A DNA stretch of 64,000 bases from Oreohelix idahoensis. Lineage: Eukaryota > Mollusca > Gastropoda > Stylommatophora > Oreohelicidae. The stretch is taken from positions 744,001 to 808,000 of the forward strand of contig JAMPIV010004448.1 of the NCBI GenBank assembly GCA_024509875.1. The letters are read 5' to 3'. The position numbers and the translations under genes were made by a program. Positions 32,408 through 45,081 of this stretch are shown here, piece by piece. The notes under the pieces were generated by a model, which had not been told where the DNA came from, ran no database searches, and was given only the letters and a program-made list of their open reading frames with translations. Every line of letters starts with the position of its first letter. Position 1 is the first letter of the stretch.

Positions 32408-34247
32408 CAATGTGGTAATGTGGGATGTTATAAATATTTATAGGGGACTTAGTGTACTGACTGAGATCAGCTGTGAAGGTATCTGTATCTAATAGGTGTA
32501 GTGTTTTACAGATAACCTTACTTGCTACCACATTTATAACTCAGTCAGAATTATTCTGGAATATTGTGATGACTACGTTAAATGTCTAGGGTATGTATAT
32601 GATGAAGTGTAAGTCACAACAACAACAGACAGATAAACAATTTAATTTATTCCACCACACTTGACAACACTGTGACACTCACACACATTTAACACTCTAT
32701 AAGACTCTTAAATGAGTCACTGGTAAAGTTTCAAATATTTATGTATTAATTACTTTCACTATTATATATGTCCTGATTCAACTACAAAGTGAACCAGGTG
32801 TCAGTTGTGTAGTAGTACTATGAGGTAATACTGGTTTTGTTTTTCAAGCTATGTTGTTATTTGTCATCATGACTTCAAGTGTTTGTTTAGCTGGGAAATA
32901 GTATGGGGAAAAAGTTCACAGTTCCTGTCAATTTAAACAAGGTATTCTCCCTCTTTTTTTATTAAAATGTCAATTTTTGAGGGGACACATAATGTTGAGC
33001 TCCACTGGCCACAAAGGCTTAACTTTCGGGATGGTGGCAGGAAAAGACTCCTCTGCTCGATTGCTCCCCTGTGTTTTGGAGACACCTCACTAGTCGCTAT
33101 CTGGACCCAGGAGTATGCTGTCAGCCTTCAGATTCAGCAAAGCTCAGACCAGGTGCTGCTTCAATAACATAGGACCACAGTCCCACAATTCATGGAAATA
33201 ATACAGAATTACGTTGACTGGCAATGAATAGGCACAAAATCCGATCTGCCGATGTCCCAGGCTTTTATTTAGAAAAATATGCACTGGCGCTCAACGCACT
33301 GGTTCTTTAGTAAGTTTATTTGAAAATGTGGTGCTGAACTAACGCTTCAAATTGCCTATATTGGCGGGTCTAACCAATCGAGCCATGTTTACACAAGCGT
33401 TTGAAAAAAAGTACTCCTACTCACGTTTCCCTAACAACAAAGAATCAATATTTATAGCCCGACTAATCGTGTTTAGCCTTACATTTACTTTCCGCCAATC
33501 AAATAGGAGGTAACATGGGGACCTATTTCCCGTACAATGGTGGTGTGAAAATCTGCCACTGAGCGATTCTGATTTTGATGTTGTCTGACATCCCTCACTA
33601 TTTCTTTTGGCTATAATTTGTTAATTCCTAGACTATTTGCGTAACGTTTAACATATTCTTTGTCAGCAAGTCCTAAGGAACCCAAATATATAAATTTAAT
33701 GGGGCTAAGGGGCTGCGTTCAAAATATGTATTTTCTTCTACCTCCCGTTCACTTCGATCGATGTGGTGTCTGGGTACTGTAATGTTTTCAAACGTAAACC
33801 AGTATAATGTCATGTTTCCTAATAAGCGTTTTTCCGGTTTTAAAACCTAACTCTCGTATGGGTAGTGTTTTTTATCACTGTCGATTTGAAAAAAGCTAGT
33901 GCTTGTGGCCTTACACGCGTGATGGTAGTAATTGTATAGCGAGACGCGTGTTAGTGTATAAAATGACATGAATGGAATATTAATATAGGTCAGCTTGCGT
34001 ATCTCAAGGTTTTTCTTAGAAAGGCAGTACACGTTTTATTGAAGAAAGCGTGTAGTGATGCAGTAGGCTTTTACTATCAACGTGAAACGTTACAATTTGC
34101 AGACGAAGTAGAAAACAAGGGGGATTTCGAGTACAGTCATTGTGACAGCACTGTTCTTTACCATTCTTCTTTCCTTTTAGTGAAGTTATTTGTTAGGCTT
34201 TACATTTACTTTTTAATTTATATATGTGGATTAGAATTTCACACGAC
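32408..34247 (+). repeat. 1.8-kb dispersed repeat, copy 1 (inverted partner at 60700-62545)
   Basis: It aligns in reverse complement with 60700-62545 over both ends and most of the middle; about 33240-33590 differs. The 5' end holds the hairpin-type repeat (arms 32457-32467 and 32538-32548). A conserved short frame encodes GGRKRLLCSI and QIQQSSDQVLL (32967-33167). I recognise no enzyme domain, so the class is unknown. Confidence 0.8.
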
Positions 34248-34410
34248 ATTCAACCCTATTCAAATATACCCACAATAACTATGCCAAAAAGGCCTGCATA
34301 ATATCCTCTCGCTGGTAAGTCTGCCAATCGGAAGCGTGCATTTTTAATTAAAGTGGAGTTACTAACACGTTTTGTCAAAGATGAATCAACGATGTTTTCA
34401 TATGAATATA

Positions 34411-34605
34411 GTGTGGTATTGATTCAATCACCGTCTTCATATAAATATAGTGTGGTATTGATTCAATCGCCGTCTTCATTTAAATATAGCGTGGTATTGA
34501 TTCAATCACCGTCTTCATATAAATATAGTGTGGTATTGATTCAATCACCGTCTTCATATAAATATAGTGTGGTATTGATTCAATCACCGTCTACGATTTA
34601 ATAAA
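34411..34605. repeat. 39-bp minisatellite, five units
   Basis: Units start at 34411, 34450, 34489, 34528 and 34567, with core gtgtggtattgattcaatca. Because 39 is divisible by three, an open frame with YKYSVVLIQSPSS repeats appears; I do not take it as a gene. Confidence 0.95.
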
Positions 34606-35089
34606 ACAAGAAGGAAAACTGCTCACATTTTATTGTGTTTTTCCTACTCGCCTTTCTATCGTCTATATTCATGTTATGATACTATCAAGTCTTTGTGTAG
34701 TCTCTGCAAACAGGTATGACATTTTTGTGTGCTTTGTCTTTTTTTCGCTTTGCTTTGTATTCTGCAAAAGCTTTGTGCTTTTAACGTCCTAAAATTGTTT
34801 CCATTTCTCGCGTTTGCGTTTCATGATTTATTCTTCAGTTTCTGTGCAGTTACCTTATCCATCTGTCATTAGTGTGACTGTTTTCCTTATTGTCCCCGAT
34901 TCATTATCATCATCAGCATGTCAGCATCATCACCCCTACTATTATCATTCTTTATTTGCAAGGTTATCTGCCAATGATTACACTGGCTAACAAAAAAAAA
35001 ATTTTTTTTTCTTTCTCTAACATTTCTATATTTTTCTGGTCAATTTTAATGCGCTGTTTTTAAATCTGCAAACCGTTTTTCTCTATCAG

Positions 35090-36346
35090 GTTGGGATCTC
35101 TAGAAATATGCAATTGAAGTTTTTTAACAACCCATACAGTATTACAACATCATTGCGCATCCAACAATAATTGGCAAGCATGGTCACAACCGTCCTTGAT
35201 AAGGTGACTCCACGGCGATATCTTGATGTATCGCTGACTTCGCCAAGGTTGTCAGGGAAAAAGTCAAGATGCGAATCGAGCAAATGGATTTTGGCCACAC
35301 CTTTCTTGCACAATGTTCCTGTCTGTTGCGGCTGTCCCATTCACATAGGAAGCAACAAAATTTAGTATACCCAGTCTGCATGCCCGTGAGAATTGCAATG
35401 ACCTTTAGGTCTCCACAAATCCGCTATTGGTAGTCATTGTACTTTATTTTTGCCAAAAGTATAGCCATATTGTCATAAGTTTCTTTCATATGAACAGAGT
35501 AGGCGACTGGAATTGATGAAAATAAATTTCCGTTATGCAATAACATGGCTTTTAGACTTGTCTTGGAAGAGTCGATGAAAAGTCGCCATTTGTTGACTAT
35601 GTGCTCATGACCGAGCTGCACCATTAGACCGTTTACATCTTTGCAATAGCAAATGTCATCATCCATCTCAAAGTATTGAACAAGTTCTCTGTGTCTATGA
35701 CGAAATTTAGATATCGGAGTATTGGGCGCTAAAAGATTCCATTCTTTGAGTCGCGAACCGAGTAATTCCGCTTGATAAGAGCGAGATCACGTATAAGATC
35801 TGAAAGTTCTGAATGGTTAATTAAGTGAACACCATCATTCACCGGTATATAATCCAAGTCAGAATTAGTTTCAAAAGCACGTAAACTATCACTTTCTGAT
35901 GGTTCATTCACGTCTAACGGATATTGTTCTGGTGGAACTGGGATCGGACACGTGATTGGATCATGAGGCACTGGTTTCGAAACCGATTCAATATTTGGAT
36001 AAACCACAGACTTTCTAGTTTTAAAAGTGAAACCATGGATATTTGTCAAGCAGAAGTAACAATCAGTAGCGTGATTTGTCGGTTCACGCCATATTACTGG
36101 CACTCCAAAAGGCATCGACTTATGCTTCGGCGATTTTCGTAACCAACCTGCCAATGTATTTGCACAAGTCGAACAAACTGCATTTGGCTTCCAAGATTTA
36201 TTTGCATCATCAACTTTCGAATCGAAATAAAGTTCATATGCTTTCTTTAGTAATGGTGTAAAGTTTTTCTGGTGAACACGATCGGTAAAATATCCGCACA
36301 CGTAACAGAACAGATCAGCCGAATTTCTACAACTTCTAGAAGCCAT
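35090..36346 (-). pseudogene. Decayed member of an uncharacterised invertebrate protein family
   Basis: The start MASRSCRNSADLFCYVCGYF begins an open 205-codon frame (36346-35729). It has C-x2-C pairs at CYVC, CSTC and CYFC, so probably a zinc-binding head, and IWREPTNH. After a frameshift near 35765 the protein goes on as SRLKEWNLLAP, NKWRLFIDSSKTS and HMKETYDNM (to 35424), then KFCCFLCEWDSR (about 35370-35335), then jumps to KIHLLDSHLDFFPDNLG (about 35300), apparently losing an internal block. I recall a widespread family with these motifs in insects, cnidarians and others; its function is unknown to me. The frameshifts and internal loss make this copy a pseudogene, antisense in an intron. 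Confidence 0.75.
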
Positions 36347-37489
36347 ATTTCGCTCAGAATTATTTCAAAATACAGTAACTATTTGAAAAATAGCGTAACA
36401 TATGTCATGCATCTTTTAGCAGTATAAAAAGTAGAATTATTTTGCATTTTATTAATTTTTAATAAGTTATATAGTAAAAATGAAACGGAGCAAATAACGG
36501 TTTCCTAAAAATATATTTATTCACAAATATCTTAAGAACCCGACGTGATAGAGATAAACGGATTTCAGATTTGAAATCAGCGCAAGAAACTGACCTAAGA
36601 ACACTTATTCTTATATAAGAAAGAAAAATGTTGTTTGTCAGTGTTATCTTCCTTTTTTTGACCTAATTTTGATCTTTGTTCATAATTTAGCCTTACTGCT
36701 CTCTTATGTTGGTTGGCAACTTCATTTTTTATATATATATATATTGTTGTAGTCCTCTAGACCAGGAGAAAGAGAAAGAATGAGACAATGACTATTGATT
36801 CGTAACGTCAAGTCTTAGGCATGACAATCATCATTACCACTTCCACCATCTTGGAACAGCACAAGTCATGAATAACTCAAGTCAATCTTACGATCTCTAC
36901 TCAATATATTAACACTTCTATAAATATAAGACTGAAAATTAAATAACACTACAAAAGAAAGGAGAAATATTGAATGAAGTACATAACAGCAATATAATAT
37001 GACCATGAAAAATATATTGTTCATGAAGTTAACGCATCAAAACCATAATGACGAAAAACCTGCAGCGAAAAAATGCTAGGCAGGTGGATATGAATATGAG
37101 GAGTACTGGACAAAATATTACCTTCCTCGCAGGGCACACCTTGTGGACTAGTAGAAAATACACTCAGTTTCACGCTGAACAATAAAATGCCAAGGGCTAG
37201 GCAAAAAATACCAGCGTCATTCTCTCTCCACAAAAACGTGTCGGTCTTGGAAAACCTCCTGTCCTTCCGTCCTCAATCGCGAGACCCCACATTTGCATGA
37301 TCAGTAAATCCGCCAATTTTTAATCACCTGACTTGCTCACCTCACACTTTGTCAGTTTTGCCTATAACAGTTTCCTATCTTCAACACTCATCAACAGTTT
37401 ATAACATTTGCTCATCACATAACATGTCTGTCATCCAATGTATGCTCCATGTACAGACAGGTACTTCCCAGGCGGGGCACTGTATATAG

Positions 37490-37662
37490 CATTAAAAGGC
37501 AGTCCTTGATATGGAACACCCAGAGCGAGAGATGTAAATAGAGGGTGAAGAACATATGGAGGAGAGAACTAAAGACAGACTAGAAAAACACAAGGTAGAC
37601 ATGAAAAGACTTGGAGCTGATGGCACAGGACACGAGGATTTGGCATCACTTTGTTAAAGGCC
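37490..37662 (+). pseudogene. LINE 3'-end fragment (WRWIGHTLRK family)
   Basis: Degenerate codons correspond to the same C terminus as at 49077-49440: aaaaggcagtccttgatatgg, a Lys/Arg-rich part, then MAQD-like and a WHHFV-like stretch (gatttggcatcactttgtta). It leads directly into the 39-bp minisatellite. Confidence 0.6.
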
Positions 37663-37984
37663 TATGCTTCTCGGGGAACTGAAAGGTAATGGTGATCTTC
37701 ATATGCTTCTCGGGGAACTGAAAGGTAATGGTGATCTTCATATGCTTCTCGGGGAACTTAAAGGTAATGGTGATCTTCATATGCTTCTCGGGGAACTGAA
37801 AGGTAATGGTGATCTTCATATGCTTCTCGGGGAACTGAAAGGTAATGGTGATCTTCATATGCTTCTCGGGGAACTGAAAGGTAATGGTGATCTTCATATG
37901 CTTCTCGGGGAACTGAAAGGTAATGGTGATCTTCATATGCTTCTCGGGGAACTGAAAGGTAATGGTGATCTTCATATGCTTCTC
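37663..37984. repeat. 39-bp minisatellite, eight near-identical units
   Basis: Units of exactly 39 bp start at 37663 and every 39 bp up to 37936; a partial ninth ends at 37984. Core tatgcttctcggggaactga. I saw one variant base (37759). The unit looks derived from the 3' end of the adjoining LINE. Open frames on both strands here are trivial results of the 39-bp period. Confidence 0.97.
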
Positions 37985-38233
37985 TTTCATTCTTCAAGAG
38001 ATGTCAGTGTATGATCCAGTCTCATTTTTTATCCTTAATTTTCAAAATGTACACTTTTATAGCCATCTGCACATTTTCTGTGACTTGTTTCCACCCATGC
38101 AATACTCAAAACCTTTGCCAAACATTTTGCTCCCTTTCATGATAAGTTTATTTTGCTTTTGTTATTACCTTATTTATTTCTGCTTGCGTATTTTGAGAGC
38201 CACTCTTTATGATAACTAATATTTACTTTTTAG

Positions 38234-38418
38234 GTATACTACCAGGCAAAGACCTTGTGCTAACGACAGGGAGTGACATCCACGTGCCGTACCTCTTCTG
38301 GTTTGCTGGATGCTGTGTGAAGCAACATACTACGTTCATCAATAATGTTGAACATAGCAACGGCAGTAATTCCAACACGAACACGACATGGGGGGAAACT
38401 ATCATTGGTGATGAAACT
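38234..38418 (+). CDS. ENDOD1-like gene, exon C
   Basis: Acceptor tttactttttag, donor gtgagg. It begins with two bases that complete the Gly codon and ends in phase 0. It encodes GILPGKDLVLTTG, then DIHVPYLFWFAGCCVK, which resembles the conserved family block (V/I-P-x-x-F-W-x-A-x-C-C). NTT and WGETIIGDET follow. Eight kilobases of repeats separate it from exon B. Confidence 0.78.
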
Positions 38419-38739
38419 GTGAGGAAGTACACATTTTATCTGTTGATCTATCTATCTGTCCGTCTGTCGAACTAGGCATGTTTTCATTAGCTTGGCTTTC
38501 TGTCTTTCTCTTCGTCTGTTTGTCTGCCTGTCTCTGCCTGTCTCGCTGTCAAACAATCAGTCTGTCTGTCTATATACGTAAAAATAACCAAAGAAGGAAA
38601 AATCGAGGCCAGTGAATAATCAAAAGTAAACAAAAATGAATATGCAGCAGACACTCGTAGGAAAGAAAGAAAGAGGTAGTCCACTAGAGACAACAGAAGT
38701 GATAGGCTCACCGGGGAATCAAGCCAGAGGCCATTCAAT

Positions 38740-38935
38740 GGATTTCCAACATCTGTCTCTTGTCTGGATGCTGCACTCTGATAGACTCTTTCCTGTCCAT
38801 CTCTTGATGTGATAGACTCTTTCCTGTCCATCTCTTGATGTGATAGACTCTTTCCTGTCCATCTCTTGATGTTATCTTCCCACTTATAGCACTGTTTTCC
38901 TCTTGGACGTTTGCCTTTAACTCGTCCATCTACAT
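38740..38935 (-). pseudogene. LINE B-family 3' fragment with 31-bp triplication
   Basis: The minus strand matches the end of the LINE B protein (YKWEDNIKRWTGKSL and RQET-like codons). The part that encodes IKRWTGKSLS is repeated three times in tandem with a 31-bp period (about 38779-38873), which shifts frame at each copy. Confidence 0.75.
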
Positions 38936-40027
38936 TTTAAGGTATCATGATATAAAACCAGTTGACAAGGGTCACTACTGCTGCAAGAGCGTGTGAATGC
39001 TTGGCGTTGTTGTTGTTGTTGTCACGGGAATTGCCTCCCCTTTGCTCTGCAGTAGTAGTCCACCTGTGGCCAAAACTCGAGAGTATCTAATGTGGGTCTT
39101 CAAAGGTGTCTACCTTCGCACAAGATTACCCTTGGCAGAGTTGTAGATAGAAGGATAGTGATGCTTCTATCTCAAGGAAGTATCCACAAGATAATTCAGA
39201 AGTCAAGAACAATGCTGCAAAGGACAGAGCACTATTAACCTATATCTGATCCGGCACCTTTTGTGATGTTTTAAGCAATGGTGTGGCTTGTTCGAGTCTC
39301 CAGCTGGTTTAATCCAGTGAAATTCCTGTTATACGTATTTTTGGCTCAATGGCTGTAACTATATGTATATGTATTAAAGATTTTAGATCATACATACGTT
39401 CTCTTATCTATAAGAACTGAATCAGCTATGAGTTTGTAAAAAAACGTATAAAAAATTTAATAATCAATTAGTCTTTAACAAATTTAAATAAATATGGATT
39501 AAAGTGACTTTAGGCGGTTTTAAAAATTGTCTTCACTGAGACTTAACTGGGGACTGTTGGTTATTGTCCGTTGCTTTCGCCTGTTACAAAAAAACGAAAC
39601 TGGCTGAGTACTACAATGGGTCTTGTCAGATCTTTTGTGATGAGGACTCATCTCTAGAGGCGTCTAGATGAATTTCCCTCCTAATGTCAAGGTGGGTGTC
39701 TTCACAACGTATCCACGGTCGGTAGTTGGTGTCGAACCCATCTTCTTGAATCACAAGATAGTGGCAAAGATTCCTACTTCAGATTGTTCTGGTACTAAGA
39801 ACCGTCTTGTAGCTTCGAACCATGAACATTAATGTAGTCTCGTACCACGAACCCAAATTACTTAGGAACACAATCTCCTGGCATAGATGAATGGACACAG
39901 CAACTTTGATTAGATGCTTCGAACACTTGGTCGGGGAAATTTTAGTATTCCTCTTATGACGGGTGCTCTGATGCTTTAAGTCTCCAGTCTTGGTATTTAA
40001 AATTTTGGGTTCTCTTTAAGTTATAAA

Positions 40028-40279
40028 TGGTTTGGCCATGTCTGCAGAATGGGAGAAGATCGGATACCACGACAAGCATGGGAAACAAAGAGCCAAGGAT
40101 CCAGACCCCGAGGACGACCCAGAGTCCGCTGGGAGGACAACATTAGACAATCTTTGAAGGACCGAGGACTAGAATGGAACCAGGCCAGGAGGAAGACAGC
40201 CGATAGGATAGTCTGGCGCTCTCTCTTCCAAACCTCTACACCTCATGGTAGAAGGGGAACGACTAAGTAAGTAAGTAAG
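40028..40279 (+). mobile_element. Severely 5'-truncated LINE with (TAAG)n tail and target duplication
   Basis: A 252-bp insertion flanked by ttaagttataaa (40016-40027 and 40281-40292), with one more t if the tail boundary is shared. It encodes the very C terminus of a LINE: WFGHVCRMGEDR, then RGRPRVRWEDNIRQSLKDRG, then WRSLFQTSTPHGRRGTTK and TAA. The stop merges with the taagtaagtaagtaag tail. A textbook product of target-primed reverse transcription. Confidence 0.92.
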
Positions 40280-42235
40280 TTTAAGTTATAAAGATGCCCG
40301 ATTACTTCGATCTGTCACTTTTAATTCTGGAATACTAGTCCGATGTATCTCTGGCTCCTGGGAGTTGCTAATTTGACGTTGCGATGCAGGCCAATTTGTG
40401 TCTCCTATTTCGCTAGATTATATTTCCATTTCTCAGTCCACGTCCCAGATGGTATTTCCGATAAACTTTCCAATGAGGACTAAAGTATATGTTGGGCTCT
40501 CGATTTAGACCAATCCTGACTCTTTAAAACTGTGTGGGTCGGGGTGTTAAATCATTACTATCCTCCGCGTGTTTTAAAATATGAATTTTAAAATTTAAAC
40601 TCGTGACCTCTTTCCAATATGGCAATAATACTTCCGATTGCATTTGTGCAAACTCACAAACACATCAGTAAACTTATTTCCTACTTAATACCTTTCCCAA
40701 CATAATCTCCCCAGACGGGTTATCTGCATTATTTATACAGAGATGGGCCATCCGAAGCGATTACATATTATCACCTGTGTTTACGTACATCTCTGTGATG
40801 AATTTACCGTGATACAACGTTAAAATATCTCCAATTATAAAGATAACATGTAGGGATAAAAATAATGCGTGAGATACTAGGAGACATGCTCGCCTATGCC
40901 AGCATTTCCTACCGCCATTGAAACTAACTAGTTAGACATGCAGACGAAACGGTACCCTTTTAGACGGGAGGGAAACGGAGATAAAAATCATTATGACGAT
41001 CTGAACACGTGTTTGAATCTAGAAAGGCAAAAAGACGCAATTTGTAGTTTAAAGGAAAAAATTACGCCACTAGTTGACACAATGTAAGGAAATGGACAGA
41101 AAAAGACCTTAGCTCTGGTTAGAAACAGTCGTATCTTAGACGTTTTACCGTACTTGGTTGTTTTGTTCGAATATAGCGGCAAATGCCATACCCAAAGGGT
41201 CAAAACAAATTTCAAAAACTAACCTTGAGAAAAGTAAGGTTTTCCTTAATAATAAAGTTATGAAAATAAAACTTAGCTAGTTTGATAGCCCATCTTAAGC
41301 TGACAGATAATATACTTTTATTTATACAGACGGACAGATAACAAGGAAGATATTGACAAAAGACCGTATTGTTCCTATCAGACTAGCGAACAGTATTGTT
41401 GGGCATACTTTCACTAAAAGTCACTTTTTGCGTCCTTGAGACAAGAAAATGCAAAATTCAAACTGTAATAAACTAGCGGGGCAAAGTCGGGAGATAGTGG
41501 CTAAAAATAACTTAGGAAGCAGGTTTGTGTCGTTTTTACATGTAGTAGTCTAAAAAAAAAAAAAAACAAGTGAAATTGTGGAAAAGCCAAAATGTGACCG
41601 ACGTACATTTGAGAAATTGAGATGTACTTTTGACTTTATTTTCAAAATTCAAATTGAAAAGCTTGGTCTTTCGATCTGATTGGCCAACGCATTTTTATAT
41701 TAGCAAGATAGAGACGCACAGTTGTGCCATTCGAAAGAAGTCTGTCCTATAACACAGTTCTTAACTGCTAATGGTGTTTTCCAGGAAATATACATTAAAT
41801 TCAGTGGGACGCCATACTCTAGCCAGCAGCTCAGCTGAGTTTTGCTAGTATTAAGTACTGTGTTCTCAATTTCGAATTGTGGTAAGGATAAAAGCATTTC
41901 TCTTGTTTATTTTAACATTTTGAGTGATTGATACTGCCCTATCATGAACAATGATTACGAGAGGTAAGTGCTTGCTCTAGGTCCCCAGCCGCAGTTCAGG
42001 GTCTAGAGACAAACAAATAATATATGGACACCTACCTAAGACTATGGAAGGCGGATCTATTATTGAGATCAGTGGGAACATATCACCCATCTTATTGAAT
42101 GAGAGAGGAAACTATTGAACATATCTCAGATGAAATGCAGTCTTGGGGAACTGGTACTATGTGAAAACAACTGGGTGAGATGTGCTATGTTGGTCAGAGA
42201 GATCTGACCCAGTCTGTGTAATGTTGTTGTGTGGT

Positions 42236-42430
42236 GTTGTGTGTAAGAGTGGCTCAGTAGGTAGAGTACTGACACATGGCACAAAATTTTGTTTCAGAAG
42301 TTTCTGTTTTGGCACTAAAGTGGTGCCAAATGCTGTTGTAAAAATACACAAGCGTATGCCTGTGCAGCCTAACATTGGTGTCAGTGAAGCCTAACATTGG
42401 TGTCAGTGAAGCCTAACATTGTACTCCAGC
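42236..42430 (+). repeat. Possible tRNA-like promoter box, inverted repeat and 22-bp tandem repeat
   Basis: Positions 42249-42268 read gtggctcagtaggtagagta, very like a tRNA box A. No clear box B follows. A small stem (tttggcac/gtgccaaa, about 42309-42331) and 2.5 units of gcctaacattggtgtcagtg (period 22, 42367-42420) come after it. It might be the head of a SINE; I cannot confirm this. Confidence 0.35.
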
Positions 42431-42899
42431 TACGGAGAGGAGTGGGCCACCAGACTCCTGTACCAGATCGACACAGGCGAGATAAGTGAAAACCTGGCCT
42501 GTTGGAGATTCACAACTATTCCACCATCAACTACATAAATAACTATTGAGAAATATAACATTTACTTCATCCCATAAGTCAATGGACAATGATTTTGGTA
42601 GTCACAGATTGGGCGTGATGACGCCACTCCAACGAAACATCCAGTGCTAGTTCTCCCAAAGACATTATAAATAATAGTAATATTAACCAGTCTTATAATA
42701 TACCTATGTACACAAATTACATTTTATTATGCCACATATTTATGCATTTCATTAATAAATTCATATCATTACATATGTTCTGACTAAAATAAAACTTGGT
42801 TCAGAACTAATAAATTTAAAAAAATTGTTAAAACTAAAACCATAACAACCAGAGTTAGTTCAGTAGAGTTTATTATTATTATTATTAGACTTATTGATT

Positions 42900-43175
42900 A
42901 CATGCGTGTGTCTGTATATTATATTCACTACACATTACATTTCAGTACCCTAGACTTTTAACGTAGCTAACATTCATTATAGTAAAACAAGTCTGTTTGA
43001 GGTCGTTAAAACAAGTCTGTTTGAGGTCGTAAGTGGTAGCAGAAAGGCCTCCTGTAAATTCACATAAACTTTTATCTCAGGAGCCTTCACAGCTGACCTC
43101 ATACAGTACACTAGGTAACATAACAAACATACAATAACATCAAAAACCACTACAATCTCCCAGACGGATTTCTTA
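42900..43175 (+). repeat. Hairpin-type dispersed repeat, copy b
   Basis: Boxes: taccctagac (about 42947), aacgtag, and gtcgtaagtggtagcag. The left arm ctgtttgaggtc (42993-43004) is tandemly duplicated with a 24-bp period (43017-43028). The right arm is gacctcatacag (43095-43106). The arms pair with a single mismatch. Confidence 0.55.
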
Positions 43176-43221
43176 GACAAACGATGTGGCGTTCTCTCCG
43201 TCGATCGGGCGATACCACCTT

Positions 43222-43400
43222 GTACTTACTTACTTACTTAGTCATTCCCCGTCTACCGTGAGGTGTAGAGGTTTGGAAGAGAGAACGCCAGACCATCCTA
43301 TCGGCTGTCTTCCTCCTGGCCTGGTTCCATTCCAGTCCTCGGTCCTTCAAAGATTGTCTAATGTTGTCCTCCCAGCGGACTCTGGGTCGTCCTGGGGGTC
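43222..43400 (-). pseudogene. 5'-truncated LINE, same family as 40028-40279
   Basis: Minus-strand copy of the C terminus GRPRVRWEDNIRQSLKDRG ... WRSLFQTSTPHGRRGMTK with tail (acttacttacttactta on the plus strand, 43224-43241). I found no convincing target duplication. Confidence 0.85.
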
Positions 43401-43649
43401 TGTCAATAACCGTCTCTGTCAAAGGTGGCTAGACGACTTGTGATAGAAGTATTATTCGCTGACCTGCCTAATTAGCCTTGTAATACTACGATTCACATGG
43501 TGAAACGTAAACAACTCTGGGAGCGGCTAGGCAAAAAATGTAGGTACATAAAATATGCCAAATAATAGGACGATGAGTGTGAAAAATAAAGAAATAAATC
43601 GGTAATGTAGGAGACAACGAGGAATGTAGAAGGACGTACACAAATATCG

Positions 43650-45081
43650 TCACAGTTGTTGATTAACTAGGGCTGCTGAGCTCGTCGCTCTTTAGCAGTC
43701 AATGACAAGCTGAAGAACCTGCATGTGTTCTGTAGCTTTTTGGGTGGTGCTGTATAGAGTGTTTGTGATTGTTGGGGAGCCCGGCAATAGGTGTCGTCTT
43801 TCTGTGAAGAGTCCTGGGTCAGTGAGCATCACATGCTGAACTGTCTCATACGGATAGGTACAGTTGCAGCAATTAGGCTCAAGTTTAATTTGTTTAAGTG
43901 CTTGTTGAGTCTGGTGTGTTCTGTTCTTAGTTGGAAGATTGTGCTTTGCTCCTTACGTCGTAGGTTATTAATGTTGTCATTTATGTTGGGATGGGCTATT
44001 TCTTTATACAAGGCACGTCCGGTAGACCCTTTTGCCCATCGGTTCAGCCATTCCTCTTTGAAGTTTTTTGGAGTATTCATTTAGCTGTCTGCATGTTTGC
44101 TGGAGTGTTTGTTTGAACCATGCTTGCTCCGAGTTTTGCTAATCAGTCTGTTTTATCATTGTCTGGTATGTCTGTGTGCCCTGGTATCCAATGGAGAGTG
44201 ACTCTGATGTCGTATTTTGTCAGCAGGTTGTCAATTGTTTCGGCCAGCTGTATTATTTCTTTATTTTCAGTTTGAAGGTATTCTTTTAAAGCCTGAAATG
44301 CTGATTTTGAATCAGTGAAGATTATGATATCTGAGGGCACATAAATTTCTCGTTTGAATTGGCTGTCTATTGTTGTGAGTGTGGTGTTTATTGCTGTAAT
44401 CTCTGCTTGGTAATTAGTAGAATTCTCCGCACGGTTCATATATTTCTAGTGTGCTACTATTTGGGTATTTCACTTACGCTCCAAGTCCAGCATTTATGGT
44501 GGCCTTGAAGGCAGAACCATCTGTGTATGCATGTATTGCAGTGCTAGAGTAGCTGTCTATAATCTCTAAAGTAGCTGTTTTAAGCATTGTTTGGTTCGTA
44601 TCTCTTGTTAGTGTGCTTTCCTTGAGTGTGGTTTTTATTATTGGAAGTTTTAACTCCTTTCCGGGATAAACGACTGGTATTGTTCAATTATTTCTCGTGT
44701 CTGTGGGAGGTGGTGTGGTTCTGCTATAGTTGTAGCTACTTCTAGTGGTGATGTTTGTTTTAGTCTGCAAATGGGCTTCCAGTTTTCAACCACTTGTCTG
44801 TTTGGGTGATCTTTTCTCATTCGTCAATTGCGCTCTGTAGCTTCCAGAACAGCACGTTTATGTCGTAGGTCCATTGGTTCTACGTTTACATCAATTTCAC
44901 GAGCAGCTGTTGGTGTTGTTCTCATTCCCCCGCATATGAACCTAAGAGCTTGGGCTTGGTTTTGGACTTTGTCCAACTCTGCTTAAGTGGTTTTGCTCAT
45001 TGCCGACTGCAGCAATAGATTGTTATCCATGACTGATCGGACATATCCCAGGTACAGCTGTCTGAGATTTCCTTTGTCTGC
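43650..45081 (-). pseudogene. LINE with RNase H domain, 3' half
   Basis: Read on the minus strand from 45081: ADKGNLRQLYLGYVRSVMDN, LDKVQNQAQALRFICGGMRT, then an RNase H domain (IIIFTDSKSAFQAL near 44320 and LHWIPGHTDIPDND near 44160), then EEWLNRWAKGSTGRALY and a C-x2-C-like end toward 43660. Several stops and shifts. It is the continuation of the RT part at 50634-51770; the two are separated by the insertion at 45087-50628. RNase H after RT suggests an I-type LINE. Confidence 0.85.

Larger units (their letters stand above)
29995..38233 (+). other. Intron 2 of the ENDOD1-like gene
   Basis: 8.2 kb. Contents in order: nested LINEs (30097-32205), a 1.8-kb dispersed repeat (32408-34247), a 39-bp minisatellite (34411-34605), a decayed gene (35090-36346, minus), and a LINE end with a 39-bp minisatellite (37490-37984). 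In 34606-35085 and 36350-37485 I see only AT-rich sequence and a (ta)n run near 36728. Confidence 0.7.

Noticed and set aside
37646..38014. Overlapping repetitive open frames on both strands
   Set aside because: The 39-bp period keeps several frames open at once; there is no independent sign of coding.
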